This document shows, one piece after another, positions 39,322 through 49,966 of a stretch of DNA of 64,000 nucleotides. Below the pieces are notes generated by a model. The model searched no databases and was not told where the DNA came from. It worked only from the letters and a program-made list of their open reading frames with translations. The position numbers and the translations under genes were made by a program. The DNA is taken from positions 2,790,001 to 2,854,000 of the forward strand of contig NC_071349.1 in the NCBI RefSeq assembly GCF_027744825.2, given 5' to 3'. This DNA comes from Synchiropus splendidus. Taxonomy: Eukaryota; Chordata; Actinopteri; Syngnathiformes; Callionymidae. The stretch's first letter is position 1, and each line of letters starts with the position of its first letter.

Positions 39322-41109
39322 TTCTAGTAGTTGCACATCAAATCTAAGCTGTCTGAAGTGTTTTTCCAAAGTTATCAACATTCTTATGTTTGGCGTTCTG
39401 GAACCCACCTTATCTCAGGCTGAAAACACGTTTTCTGCATTGTGCCATAACTTTTCAGGGAAGCTTCAGAACATGAAATTTTCACCTCCCACTACAGCAG
39501 AAAGGGTTTTTCTAGTAGTTGCAGAGCAAATCTAAGCTGTCTGAAGTGTTTTTCCAAAGTTATCAACATTTTTATGTTTGGCGTTCTGGAACCCACCTTA
39601 TCTCAGGCTGAAAACGCGTTTTCTGCATTGTGCCATAACTTTGCAGGGAGACTTCAGAACATGAAATTTTCTCCTCCCACTATAGCAGAAAGGGTATTTC
39701 TAGTAGTTGCACATCAAATCTAAGCTGTCTGAAGTGTTTTTCCAAAGTTATCAACATTCTTATGTTTGGCGTTCCGGAACCCACCTTATTTCAGCCTGAA
39801 AACGCGTTTTACATATTTTGCCATAACTTTGAGGGAAGCTTCAGAACATGAAATTTTAACATCCCACTATAGCAGAAAGGGTATTTCTAGTAGTTGCACA
39901 TCAAATCTAAGTTGTCTGAAGTGTTTTTCCAAAGTTATCAACATTCTTATGTTTGGCGTTTCGGAATCGACCTTATCTCAGGCTGAAAACGCGTTTCCTG
40001 CATTGTGGCATAACTTTGCAGGGAAGCTTCAGAACATGAAATTTTCAACTGCCACTGTAGCAGAAAGGGTCTTTCTAGTAGTTGCACATCAAATCTAAGC
40101 TGTCTGAAGTGTTTTTCCAAAGTTATCAACATTTTTATGTTTGGCGTTCTGGAACCCACCTTAGCTCAAGCTGAAAACGCGTTTTCTGCATTGTGCCATA
40201 ACTATTCAGGGAAGCTTCAGAACATGAAATGTTCGCCTCCCACTATAGCAGATAGGGTCTTTCTAGTATTTGCACATCAAATCTAAGCTGTCTGAAGTGT
40301 TTTTCCAAAGTTATCAACATTTTTATGTTTGGCGTTCTGGAACCCACCTTATCTCAAGCTGAAAACGCGTTTTCTTCATTGTGCCATAACTTTGCAGGGA
40401 AGCTTCAGAACATGAAATTTTCACCTCCCACAAGAGCAGAAAGGGTCTTTCTCGTAGATGCACATCAAATCTAAGCTGTCTGAAGTGTTTTTCGAAAGTT
40501 TTCAACATTTTTATGTTTGGTGTTCCTGAATCGACCTTATCTCAGGCCGAAAACGTGTTTTCTGCATTGTGCCATAACTTTGCAGGGAAGCTTCAGAACA
40601 TGAAATTTTAACCTCCCACTATAGCAGAATGGGTCTTTCTAGTAGTTGCACATCAAATCTTAGCTGTCTGAAGTGTTTTTCTAAAGTTCTCAACATTTTT
40701 ATGTTTGGCGTTCTGAAATCAACCTCATCTCAGGCTGAAAACGCGTTTAACGCATTGTGCCATAACTTTGCAGGGAAGCTTCAGAACATAAAAATTTAAC
40801 ATCCCACTATAGCAGAAATGGTCTTTCTAGTAGTTGCACATCAAATCTAAGCTGTCTGAAGTGTTTTTTTAAAGTTATCAACATTTTTATGTTTGGCGTT
40901 CCGGAACCCACCTTATCTCAGTCTGAAAACGCGTTTTACATATTTTGCCATAACTTTGCAGGGAAGCTTAAGAACATGAAATTTTAACATCCCACTATAG
41001 CAGAAAGGGTCTTTCTAGTAGTTGCACATAAAATCTAAGCTGTCTGAAGTGTTTTTCCAAAGTTATCAACATTTTTATGTTTGGCGTTCCGGAATCGACC
41101 TTATCTCAG
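39322..41109 (+). repeat. Ten-monomer 1879-bp tandem duplication, unit 1
   Basis: Matches 41201-42988 over 1788 bp with an offset of 1879 bp (10 monomers minus 1 bp). One mismatch was noted (TTTTTTTAAAG near 40865 versus TTTTTCTAAAG). It includes monomers missing one base at TTTGAGGGAAGC and one with CACAAGAGCAG. Confidence 0.92.
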
Positions 41110-41200
41110 TCTGAAAACGCGTTTTACATATTTTGCCATGACTTTGCAGGGAAGCTTAAGAACATGAAATTTTAACATCCCACTATAGCAGAAATGGTCT

Positions 41201-42988
41201 TTCTAGTAGTTGCACATCAAATCTAAGCTGTCTGAAGTGTTTTTCCAAAGTTATCAACATTCTTATGTTTGGCGTTCTGGAACCCACCTTATCTCAGGCT
41301 GAAAACACGTTTTCTGCATTGTGCCATAACTTTTCAGGGAAGCTTCAGAACATGAAATTTTCACCTCCCACTACAGCAGAAAGGGTTTTTCTAGTAGTTG
41401 CAGAGCAAATCTAAGCTGTCTGAAGTGTTTTTCCAAAGTTATCAACATTTTTATGTTTGGCGTTCTGGAACCCACCTTATCTCAGGCTGAAAACGCGTTT
41501 TCTGCATTGTGCCATAACTTTGCAGGGAGACTTCAGAACATGAAATTTTCTCCTCCCACTATAGCAGAAAGGGTATTTCTAGTAGTTGCACATCAAATCT
41601 AAGCTGTCTGAAGTGTTTTTCCAAAGTTATCAACATTCTTATGTTTGGCGTTCCGGAACCCACCTTATTTCAGCCTGAAAACGCGTTTTACATATTTTGC
41701 CATAACTTTGAGGGAAGCTTCAGAACATGAAATTTTAACATCCCACTATAGCAGAAAGGGTATTTCTAGTAGTTGCACATCAAATCTAAGTTGTCTGAAG
41801 TGTTTTTCCAAAGTTATCAACATTCTTATGTTTGGCGTTTCGGAATCGACCTTATCTCAGGCTGAAAACGCGTTTCCTGCATTGTGGCATAACTTTGCAG
41901 GGAAGCTTCAGAACATGAAATTTTCAACTGCCACTGTAGCAGAAAGGGTCTTTCTAGTAGTTGCACATCAAATCTAAGCTGTCTGAAGTGTTTTTCCAAA
42001 GTTATCAACATTTTTATGTTTGGCGTTCTGGAACCCACCTTAGCTCAAGCTGAAAACGCGTTTTCTGCATTGTGCCATAACTATTCAGGGAAGCTTCAGA
42101 ACATGAAATGTTCGCCTCCCACTATAGCAGATAGGGTCTTTCTAGTATTTGCACATCAAATCTAAGCTGTCTGAAGTGTTTTTCCAAAGTTATCAACATT
42201 TTTATGTTTGGCGTTCTGGAACCCACCTTATCTCAAGCTGAAAACGCGTTTTCTTCATTGTGCCATAACTTTGCAGGGAAGCTTCAGAACATGAAATTTT
42301 CACCTCCCACAAGAGCAGAAAGGGTCTTTCTCGTAGATGCACATCAAATCTAAGCTGTCTGAAGTGTTTTTCGAAAGTTTTCAACATTTTTATGTTTGGT
42401 GTTCCTGAATCGACCTTATCTCAGGCCGAAAACGTGTTTTCTGCATTGTGCCATAACTTTGCAGGGAAGCTTCAGAACATGAAATTTTAACCTCCCACTA
42501 TAGCAGAATGGGTCTTTCTAGTAGTTGCACATCAAATCTTAGCTGTCTGAAGTGTTTTTCTAAAGTTCTCAACATTTTTATGTTTGGCGTTCTGAAATCA
42601 ACCTCATCTCAGGCTGAAAACGCGTTTAACGCATTGTGCCATAACTTTGCAGGGAAGCTTCAGAACATAAAAATTTAACATCCCACTATAGCAGAAATGG
42701 TCTTTCTAGTAGTTGCACATCAAATCTAAGCTGTCTGAAGTGTTTTTCTAAAGTTATCAACATTTTTATGTTTGGCGTTCCGGAACCCACCTTATCTCAG
42801 TCTGAAAACGCGTTTTACATATTTTGCCATAACTTTGCAGGGAAGCTTAAGAACATGAAATTTTAACATCCCACTATAGCAGAAAGGGTCTTTCTAGTAG
42901 TTGCACATAAAATCTAAGCTGTCTGAAGTGTTTTTCCAAAGTTATCAACATTTTTATGTTTGGCGTTCCGGAATCGACCTTATCTCAG
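41201..42988 (+). repeat. Ten-monomer 1879-bp tandem duplication, unit 2
   Basis: Second unit, nearly identical to 39322-41109. Its inner part (41612-42885) recurs a third time at 44243-45516 with about half a dozen differences, so the first two units are closer to each other than to the third. Confidence 0.92.
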
Positions 42989-43466
42989 GCTGAAAACGCG
43001 TTTTCTGCATTGTGCCATAACTTTGCAGGGAAGCTTCAGAACATGAAATTTTAACCTCCCACTATAGCAGAATGGGTCTTTCTAGTAGTTGCACATCAAA
43101 CCTTAGCTGTCTGAAGTGTTTTTCTAAAGTTCTCAACATTTTTATGTTTGGCGTTCTGAAATCAACCTCATCTCAGGCTGAAAACGCGTTTAACGCATTG
43201 TGCCATAACTTTGCAGGGAAGCTTCAGAAAATGAAATTTTAACCTCCCACTATAGCAGAAAGGGTCTTTCTAGTAGTTGCACATCAAATCTAAGCTGTCG
43301 AAAGTGTTTTTCCAAAGTTATCAACATTTTTATGTTTGGAGTTTCGGAATCGACCTTATCTCCGGCTGAAAACGTGTTTTCTGCATTGTGCCATAACTTT
43401 GCAGGGAAGCTTCAGAACATGAAATTTTAACCTCCCATTATAGCAGAAAAGGTCATTCTAGTAGTT
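42902..43466 (+). repeat. 2819-bp-offset duplication, copy 1
   Basis: Matches 45721-46285 over 565 bp with two mismatches noted (TTTGGAGTTTC versus TTTGGCGTTTC, and GCAGGGAAGC versus GCATGGAAGC). It carries the rare CATCAAACCTTAGC change. The offset is 15 monomers minus 1 bp. Confidence 0.88.
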
Positions 43467-43601
43467 TCACATCAAATCTAAGCTGTCTGAAGTGTTTTTC
43501 GAAAGTTTTCAACATTTTTATGTTTGGTGTTCCGGAACCCACCTTATCTCAGTCTGAAAACGCGTTTTACATATTTTGCCATAACTTTGCAGGGAAGCTT
43601 A

Positions 43602-44190
43602 AGAACATGAAATTTTAACCTCCCACTATAGCAGAATGGGTCTTTCTAGTAGTTGCACATCAAATCTAAGCTGTCTGAAGTGTTTTTCCAAAGTTATCAA
43701 CATTCTTATGTTTGGCGTTCCGGAATCAACCTTATCTCAGGCTGAAAACGCGTTTTACGCATTGAGCCATAACTTTGCAGGGAAGCTTCAGAACATGAAA
43801 TGTTCGCCTCCCACTATAGCAGATAGGGTCTTTCTAGTAGTTGCACATCAAATCTAAACTGTCTGAAGTGTTTTTCCAAAGTAATCAACATTTTTATGTT
43901 TGGCGTTCTGGAACCCACCTTATCTCAGGCTGAAAACACGTTTTCTGCATTGTGCCATAACTTTGCAGGGAAGCTTCAGAACATGAAATTTTCACCTCCC
44001 ACTACAGCAGAAAGGGTATTTCTAGTAGTTGCACATCAAATCTAAGTTGTCTGAAGCATTTTTCCAAAGTTATCAACATTCTTATGTTTGGCGTTCCGGA
44101 ACCCACCTTATCTCAGGCTGAACACGCGTTTTCTGCATTGTGCTATAACTTTGCAGGGAATCTTCAGGACATAAAATTTTCACCTCCCAC
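43602..44190 (+). repeat. 3008-bp-offset duplication, copy 1
   Basis: Matches 46610-47198 over 589 bp with an offset of exactly 3008 bp, sixteen times 188. One mismatch was noted (CTAAACTGTCTG near 43856 versus CTAAGCTGTCTG). Confidence 0.9.
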
Positions 44191-44242
44191 TATAGCAGAA
44201 AGGGTATTTCTAGTAGTTGCACATCAAATCTAAGCTGTCTGG

Positions 44243-45516
44243 AGTGTTTTTCCAAAGTTATCAACATTCTTATGTTTGGCGTTCCGGAACCCACCTTATT
44301 TCAGCCTGAAAACGCGTTTTACATATTTTGCCATAACTTTGAGGGAAGCTTCAGAACATGAAATTTTAACATCCCACTATAGCAGAAAGGGTATTTCTAG
44401 TAGTTGCACATCAAATCTAAGTTGTCTGAAGTGTTTTTCCAAAGTTATCAACATTCTTATGTTTGGCGTTTCGGAATCGACCTTATCTCAGGCTGAAAAC
44501 GCGTTTCTTGCATTGTGGCATAACTTTGCAGGGAAGCTTCAGAACATGACATTTTCAACTGCCACTGTAGCAGAAAGGGTCTTTCTAGTAGTTGCACATC
44601 AAATCTAAGCTGTCTGAAGTGTTTTTCCAAAGTTATCAACATTTTTATGTTTGGCGTTCTGGAACCCACCTTAGCTCAAGCTGAAAACGCGTTTTCTGCA
44701 TTGTGCCATAACTATTCAGGGAAGCTTCAGAACATGAAATGTTCGCCTCCCACTATAGCAGATAGGGTCTTTCTAGTATTTGCACATCAAATCTAAGCTG
44801 TCTGAAGTGTTTTTCCAAAGTTATCAACATTTTTATGTTTGACGTTCTGGAACCCACCTTATCTCAAGCTGAAAACGCGTTTTCTTCATTGTGCCATAAC
44901 TTTGCAGGGAAGCTTCAGAACATGAAATTTTCACCTCCCACAAGAGCAGAAAGGTTCTTTCTCGTAGATGCACATCAAATCTAAGCTGTCTGAAGTGTTT
45001 TTCGAAAGTTTTCAACATTTTTATGTTTGGTGTTCCTGAATCGACCTTATCTCAGGCCGAAAACGTGTTTTCTGCATTGTGCCATAACTTTGCAGGGAAG
45101 CTTCAGAACATGAAATTTTAACCTCCCACTATAGCAGAATGGGTCTTTCTAGTAGTTGCACATCAAATCTTAGCTGTCTGAAGTGTTTTTCTAAAGTTCT
45201 CAACATTTTTATGTTTGGCGTTCTGAAATCAACCTCATCTCAGGCTGAAAACGCGTTTAACGCATTGTGCCATAACTTTGCAGGGAAGCTTCAGAACATG
45301 AAAATTTAACATCCCCCTATAGCAGAAATGGTCTTTCTAGTAGTTGCACATCAAATCTAAGCTGTCTGAAGTGTTTTTCTAAAGTTATCAACATTTTTAT
45401 GTTTGGCGTTCCGGAACCCACCTTATCTCAGTCTGAAAACGCGTTTTACATATTTTGCCATAACTTTGCAGGGAAGCTTAAGAACATGAAATTTTAACAT
45501 CCCACTATAGCAGAAA
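44243..45516 (+). repeat. Third, more diverged copy of the ten-monomer unit (part)
   Basis: Matches 41612-42885 with an offset of 2631 bp (14 monomers minus 1 bp). Differences include GTTTCTTGC, a GACGTTCTGG, an AGGTTCTTTCTC and CATCCCCCTATAG. The divergence compared with the one-mismatch pair upstream suggests two duplication times. Confidence 0.87.
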
Positions 45517-45720
45517 TGGTCTTTCTAGTAGTTGCACATCAAATCTAAGCTGTCTGAAGTGTTTTTCGAAAGTTTTCAACATTTTTATGTTTGGTGTTCC
45601 TGAATCGACCTTATCTCAGGCCGAAAACGCGTTTTCTGCATTGTGCCATAACTTTGCAGGGAAGGTTCAGAACATGAAAATTTCACCTCCCACTATAGCA
45701 GAAAGGGTCTTTCTAGTAGA

Positions 45721-46285
45721 TGCACATAAAATCTAAGCTGTCTGAAGTGTTTTTCCAAAGTTATCAACATTTTTATGTTTGGCGTTCCGGAATCGACCTT
45801 ATCTCAGGCTGAAAACGCGTTTTCTGCATTGTGCCATAACTTTGCAGGGAAGCTTCAGAACATGAAATTTTAACCTCCCACTATAGCAGAATGGGTCTTT
45901 CTAGTAGTTGCACATCAAACCTTAGCTGTCTGAAGTGTTTTTCTAAAGTTCTCAACATTTTTATGTTTGGCGTTCTGAAATCAACCTCATCTCAGGCTGA
46001 AAACGCGTTTAACGCATTGTGCCATAACTTTGCAGGGAAGCTTCAGAAAATGAAATTTTAACCTCCCACTATAGCAGAAAGGGTCTTTCTAGTAGTTGCA
46101 CATCAAATCTAAGCTGTCGAAAGTGTTTTTCCAAAGTTATCAACATTTTTATGTTTGGCGTTTCGGAATCGACCTTATCTCCGGCTGAAAACGTGTTTTC
46201 TGCATTGTGCCATAACTTTGCATGGAAGCTTCAGAACATGAAATTTTAACCTCCCATTATAGCAGAAAAGGTCATTCTAGTAGTT
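45721..46285 (+). repeat. 2819-bp-offset duplication, copy 2
   Basis: Second copy of 42902-43466. It lies between the third ten-monomer copy and the block at 46610, so the 42.9-47.2 kb region is a patchwork of blocks copied from about 41.6-44.2 kb. Confidence 0.88.
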
Positions 46286-46609
46286 GCACATCAAATCTAA
46301 GCTGTCTTGAAGTGTTTTTCTAAAGTTATCAACATTTTTATGTTTGGCGTTCCGGAACCCACCTTATCTCAGTCTGAAAACGCGTTTTACATATTTTGCC
46401 ATAACTTTGCAGGGAAGCTTAAGAACATGAAATTTTAACATCCCACTATAGCAGAAATGGTCTTTCTAGTAGTTGCACATCAAATCTAAGCTGTCTGAAG
46501 TGTTTTTCGAAAGTTTTCAACATTTTTATGTTTGGTGTTCCTGAATCGACCTTATCTCAGGCTGAAAACGCGTTTTCTGCATTGTGCCATAACTTTGCAG
46601 GGAAGCTTC

Positions 46610-47198
46610 AGAACATGAAATTTTAACCTCCCACTATAGCAGAATGGGTCTTTCTAGTAGTTGCACATCAAATCTAAGCTGTCTGAAGTGTTTTTCCAAA
46701 GTTATCAACATTCTTATGTTTGGCGTTCCGGAATCAACCTTATCTCAGGCTGAAAACGCGTTTTACGCATTGAGCCATAACTTTGCAGGGAAGCTTCAGA
46801 ACATGAAATGTTCGCCTCCCACTATAGCAGATAGGGTCTTTCTAGTAGTTGCACATCAAATCTAAGCTGTCTGAAGTGTTTTTCCAAAGTAATCAACATT
46901 TTTATGTTTGGCGTTCTGGAACCCACCTTATCTCAGGCTGAAAACACGTTTTCTGCATTGTGCCATAACTTTGCAGGGAAGCTTCAGAACATGAAATTTT
47001 CACCTCCCACTACAGCAGAAAGGGTATTTCTAGTAGTTGCACATCAAATCTAAGTTGTCTGAAGCATTTTTCCAAAGTTATCAACATTCTTATGTTTGGC
47101 GTTCCGGAACCCACCTTATCTCAGGCTGAACACGCGTTTTCTGCATTGTGCTATAACTTTGCAGGGAATCTTCAGGACATAAAATTTTCACCTCCCAC
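46610..47198 (+). repeat. 3008-bp-offset duplication, copy 2 (next to the LINE)
   Basis: Second copy of 43602-44190, ending 110 bp before the LINE. Its end (about 46837-47206) also matches about 55701-56070 beyond the LINE with an offset of 8864 bp. Subtracting the inserted element leaves close to 33 monomers. The match stops about 100 bp short of the insertion point, so it does not provide an exact empty site. Confidence 0.88.
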
Positions 47199-47308
47199 AA
47201 TAGCCGAAAGGGTCTTTCTAGTAGTTGCACATCAAATCTAAGCTGTCTAAAGTGTTTTTCCAAAGTTATCAACATTTTTATGTTTGGCGTTCTGGAACCC
47301 ACCTTATC

Positions 47309-49825
47309 ACCGGCAAAACCAAAGGCGGAGGACTGTGTTTCTACATCAACAATCGCTGGTGTACGGACGTGACGGTGATCTTCCAGCACTGCTCTCCCTC
47401 TCTGGAATGTCTGATCGTGAACTGTAAGCCGTTTTACTCCCCACGTGAGTTCGCTTCATTCATTCTGGCTGCCGTATATATCCCGCCCAGCGCGGATGTA
47501 CGTGAGGCTCAGAGTGCGCTCGCGGATCAGGTCCTGCATGTGGAGCGAACTTTCCCGGACTCTCCTGTGATTGTGCTTGGTGACTTCAACAAGGCAAATC
47601 TGAGTGAGGAGCTTCCCAGGTACAGGCAGGTTGTAAAATGTCCCACCAGAGAGCAGAGCGTGCTGGATCACTGTTACTCATCGCTCCGCAACTCCTATAC
47701 CGCCCTCCTTCGAGCTGCACTGGGACTCTCTGACCACTTGATGGTTCATCTTGTTCCTACATACAAGCAGAAGCTGAAGCTGGCAAAGCCTGTTGTGAGG
47801 AGCATGAAGATCTGGACAAGTGAAGCTAAAGAGGAGCTGCAGTCTTGCATGGAGACCACAGACTGGGAGGTGTTCAGGGCTGCGACCAATAATCTGGATG
47901 AATATACAGACACTGTGACTTCATGGATCAGCTACTGTGAAGAGTGCATAGTTCCAACGCACACCAAGGTGAGTTATGCAAATGACAAACCTTGGTTCAC
48001 AACTAAACTCAGCCAGATTAGACGGGAGAAGGAGGCAGCTCGCAAGAGTGGGGACAGGAACTGCTACAAAGAGCTGAAGTATCGGTTTCAGAGGGAGCTG
48101 AAGAAAGCTAAGGCCGCATACTCTGACAAACTCACGCAGCAGTTCTCAGCCAATGACTCGGCTGCGGTGTGGAGAGGGCTCAAGGTGCTCACTAACTACA
48201 AGCCACGTGCCCCCCACAGTCTGAACAACCTCACTCTTGCACAGGATCTTAACAACTTCTATTGTCGCTTTGAGCAGCCATTTTGCACCAACACCTCTGT
48301 GGTCTCTCCAGCCCCATGTTCCACTTTCAAACAAAGGACTGTGCTGTCTCTTAGTGACACAACTAAGACCAATGATGTCACTGAGACAGCAAAGATCACA
48401 GTCACTTTTGATGAGCCACCCCCTCACCTCCCCCCTCTTTCTCTTGACATCATGGAGCAAGACGTGCGCACTCAGTTCAAGAGGCTGAACCTTCGGAAGG
48501 CGGCAGGTCCGGACAGAGTTTCCCCTGCCATCCTGAATCATTGTGCTGCTGAGCTGGCTCCAGTGTTCACGGACATCTTCAATGCTTCCTTGGTGTCCTG
48601 TCATGTTCCTGCCTGCTTTAAGTCCTCCACTATCATCCCTGTTCCCAAGAAGGCCAGGATCACAGGACTGAATGACTACGGACCGGTGGCACTGACGTCT
48701 GTGGTCATGAAGTCCTTTGAGCGCCTGGTTCTCTCTCACCTGAAATCTATCACTGCTTCTCACCTGGACTCATTGCAGTTTGCCTACAGAGCCAACAGAT
48801 CTGTGGACGATGCAGTGAACCAGGCCCTTCATTTCGTTCTGGAGCATCTGGATTCCCCAGGAACCTATGCCAGGATCCTGTTTGTGGACTTCAGCTCTGC
48901 TTTTAATACAATTCTTCCAACTCTGCTTGAAGACAAGCTTCGCCAGCTGGACGTGCCTGACTCCCTCTGCAGATGGATTGCAGACTTCCTGACCAGCCGA
49001 AGTCAGCGTGTGCGGCTGGGGACGACTGTCTCCGACACTCGGACCCTCAACATTGGGTCTCCTCAGGGCTGTGTTCTCTCTCCATGGCTCTTCTCCCTGT
49101 ACACTAACTGCTGCACCTCCAGCCACGAGTCCGTGAAGTTGATCAAGTTTGCGGATGACACCACCATCATCGGGATCATCTCAGATGGAGATGAATCGGC
49201 TTACAGGAGGGAGGTGGAGCGGTTGGTGTCCTGGTGCAGCAACAACAACCTGGAGCTCAACGCTCAGAAGACAGTGGAGATGATCATGGACTTCAGGAGA
49301 GTAACAGCTCCTCCGTCCCCTCTCATGTTGGCTGGTTCACCCATTCCTATTGTGGACTCCTTCTGCTTCCTGGGAACCACCATCACTGAGTACCTCAAAT
49401 GGGAGCCGACCATCAGGTCCCTCATCAGGAAGGCCCAGCAGAGAATGTTCTTTCTGAGGCAGCTACGTAAACTACGACTGCCGACGAAGTTGCTGGTGGA
49501 GTTCTGCACGGCCATCATCCAGTCCATCCTCACCTCCTCTATCACCGTCTGGTACAACAGTGCCACCTCCAGGGACAAGAGCAGACTGCAGCGCATCGTA
49601 CGTTCTGCTGAGAAGGTGATCGGTTGCAGCCTGCCACCTCTTCATGACCTGTATGCCTCTAGGACCCAGAGACGTGCAGGTCGGATCAGAGCCGACCCTT
49701 CTCACCCTGGACATGGACTGTTTGTTCCTCTTCCCTCTGGCAGGAGGCTACGGTCCATCCAGACCAGAACCTCCCGTCACAGGAACAGCTTCTTTCCTTC
49801 GGCCGTCAGACTGTTAAATTCATGA
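47309..49825 (+). CDS. LINE ORF2 remnant: partial APE endonuclease plus reverse transcriptase
   Basis: The open frame starts at an ATG at 47225 inside the satellite and ends at TGA 49823-49825 (866 codons). Only residues 29 onward are LINE; the first 28 are satellite read by chance, so I start the feature at 47309. Residues about 29-172 are the C-terminal part of an APE-type endonuclease, with GDFN at 119-122 and SDH at 169-171. The N-terminal part with the other catalytic residues is missing. The reverse transcriptase spans about 420-700: FVDFSS at 553-558 (Asp 555), GSPQG at 611-615, FADD at 642-645 (Asp 644 and 645), and FCFLG at 713-717 after it. The C-terminus ends [11 protein letters not shown]. 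No RNase H domain is seen. The frame has no internal stop, which suggests a fairly young copy. However, residue 486 is Gly in NDYGPV, where related elements have Arg (YRP), so activity is doubtful. The expected host role is none; it is a dead-on-arrival copy. Confidence 0.88.
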   Translation, partial: TGKTKGGGLCFYINNRWCTDVTVIFQHCSPSLECLIVNCKPFYSPREFASFILAAVYIPPSADVREAQSALADQVLHVERTFPDSPVIVLGDFNKANLSEELPRYRQVVKCPTREQSVLDHCYSSLRNSYTALLRAALGLSDHLMVHLVPTYKQKLKLAKPVVRSMKIWTSEAKEELQSCMETTDWEVFRAATNNLDEYTDTVTSWISYCEECIVPTHTKVSYANDKPWFTTKLSQIRREKEAARKSGDRNCYKELKYRFQRELKKAKAAYSDKLTQQFSANDSAAVWRGLKVLTNYKPRAPHSLNNLTLAQDLNNFYCRFEQPFCTNTSVVSPAPCSTFKQRTVLSLSDTTKTNDVTETAKITVTFDEPPPHLPPLSLDIMEQDVRTQFKRLNLRKAAGPDRVSPAILNHCAAELAPVFTDIFNASLVSCHVPACFKSSTIIPVPKKARITGLNDYGPVALTSVVMKSFERLVLSHLKSITASHLDSLQFAYRANRSVDDAVNQALHFVLEHLDSPGTYARILFVDFSSAFNTILPTLLEDKLRQLDVPDSLCRWIADFLTSRSQRVRLGTTVSDTRTLNIGSPQGCVLSPWLFSLYTNCCTSSHESVKLIKFADDTTIIGIISDGDESAYRREVERLVSWCSNNNLELNAQKTVEMIMDFRRVTAPPSPLMLAGSPIPIVDSFCFLGTTITEYLKWEPTIRSLIRKAQQRMFFLRQLRKLRLPTKLLVEFCTAIIQSILTSSITVWYNSATSRDKSRLQRIVRSAEKVIGCSLPPLHDLYASRTQRRAGRIRADPSHPGHGLFVPLPSGRRLRSIQTRTSRHRNSFFPSAVRLLNS

Positions 49826-49940
49826 ACAGCCTTGTTGTAATGTTATTTTATTTATTTTATTTTATTTGTTTTTTGTTGCACTTTATTCCAAGGCACTTTC
49901 CTAGTCAGTGGGCTCCCCACTGACCATGGCAATAAATTTG
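49826..49940 (+). other. LINE 3' untranslated region with polyadenylation signal
   Basis: AT-rich sequence between the ORF2 stop and the tandem tail, with a run of TTTTATTTATTTTATTTTA-type sequence near 49845. An AATAAA hexamer lies at 49931-49936. In L2/CR1-type LINEs the 3' end of the RNA is the part recognised by the reverse transcriptase, so this segment is the most likely functional remnant for copying in trans. I infer this from the family; the sequence does not prove it. Confidence 0.8.
49931..49936 (+). promoter_or_regulatory. AATAAA polyadenylation-type signal of the LINE
   Basis: A perfect AATAAA hexamer directly before the TTTG that leads into the ATTCTG repeat tail. Its position at the very end of the element agrees with the 3' ends of fish L2-like elements as I know them. 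Confidence 0.7.
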
Positions 49941-49966
49941 ATTCTGATTCTGATTCTGATTCTGAT
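49941..49966 (+). repeat. ATTCTG hexanucleotide tail of the LINE
   Basis: Four tandem copies of ATTCTG followed by AT, then satellite. Short tandem tails in place of poly(A) are typical of L2/CR1-group LINEs. The last bases (ATC before TCAAGCTG) overlap a possible 3-bp target duplication, so the exact border of tail and satellite is uncertain by about 3 bp. Confidence 0.9.

Larger units (their letters stand above)
1..47308 (+). repeat. 188-bp tandem satellite array, left part
   Basis: About 250 head-to-tail copies of a monomer near 188 bp fill this stretch without a break. Recurrent anchors in each monomer, in order, are CTCCCACTATAGCAGAAAGG, TAGTTGCACATCAAATCTAA, TTATCAACATTTTTATGTTT, a GAAAACGCGTTTTC palindrome, and GGGAAGCTTCAGAACATGAA. 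I measured the period from anchor spacing (for example equivalent points near 21999 and 22187, and near 27157 and 27345) and by counting one consensus monomer. All copies face the same way. Monomers differ by point changes and small indels, and larger blocks are duplicated as listed separately. No gene is supported inside; open frames of 60-110 codons here recur with the repeat and shift frame each monomer. I do not recognise this satellite as a named family. Confidence 0.97.
47309..49964 (+). mobile_element. 5'-truncated L2/CR1-group LINE inserted in the satellite
   Basis: A non-LTR retrotransposon fragment of about 2.66 kb. It begins abruptly inside the endonuclease coding region (ACCGGCAAAACC) and runs through a reverse transcriptase frame, an AT-rich 3' untranslated region, an AATAAA signal and an ATTCTG-repeat tail. 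Base composition changes sharply to GC-richer at both edges. The left satellite flank ends at CCACCTTATC and the right resumes with TCAAGCTG, so one monomer is split with its phase kept. The bases ATC before each side may be a 3-bp target duplication, but they could equally be tail or chance. There is no long terminal repeat and no poly(A). Truncation at the 5' end is usual for LINE copies made by target-primed reverse transcription. Assignment to the L2/CR1 group rests on motif and tail recognition, not on a tree. Confidence 0.94.

Noticed and set aside
187..47200. Dozens of open frames of 60-110 codons on both strands with similar proteins (for example a forward type with FSKVINIFMFG and a reverse type with EKHFRQLRFDVQLLERP)
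   Set aside because: They recur with the satellite monomer, overlap each other on opposite strands, and change frame each monomer because 188 is not a multiple of 3. The longer ones depend on 1-bp indels. They have no recognisable domain or gene context. They are satellite sequence, not a protein family.
1..47308. A repeated intron acceptor-like ACTTTGCAG|G in each monomer, possibly making a multi-exon gene
   Set aside because: There is no pyrimidine-rich tract of normal length, no consistent donor, and no conserved frame between monomers.
47225..47308. LINE coding sequence starting at the ATG at 47225
   Set aside because: These 84 bases match the ordinary satellite monomer base for base in register. 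LINE sequence begins only at about 47309.
48146..49714. Open frames of 80-205 codons on the reverse strand and a +2 frame inside the LINE
   Set aside because: They lie opposite or out of frame with the clear endonuclease-reverse transcriptase frame and show no domain. They are shadows of that coding sequence.
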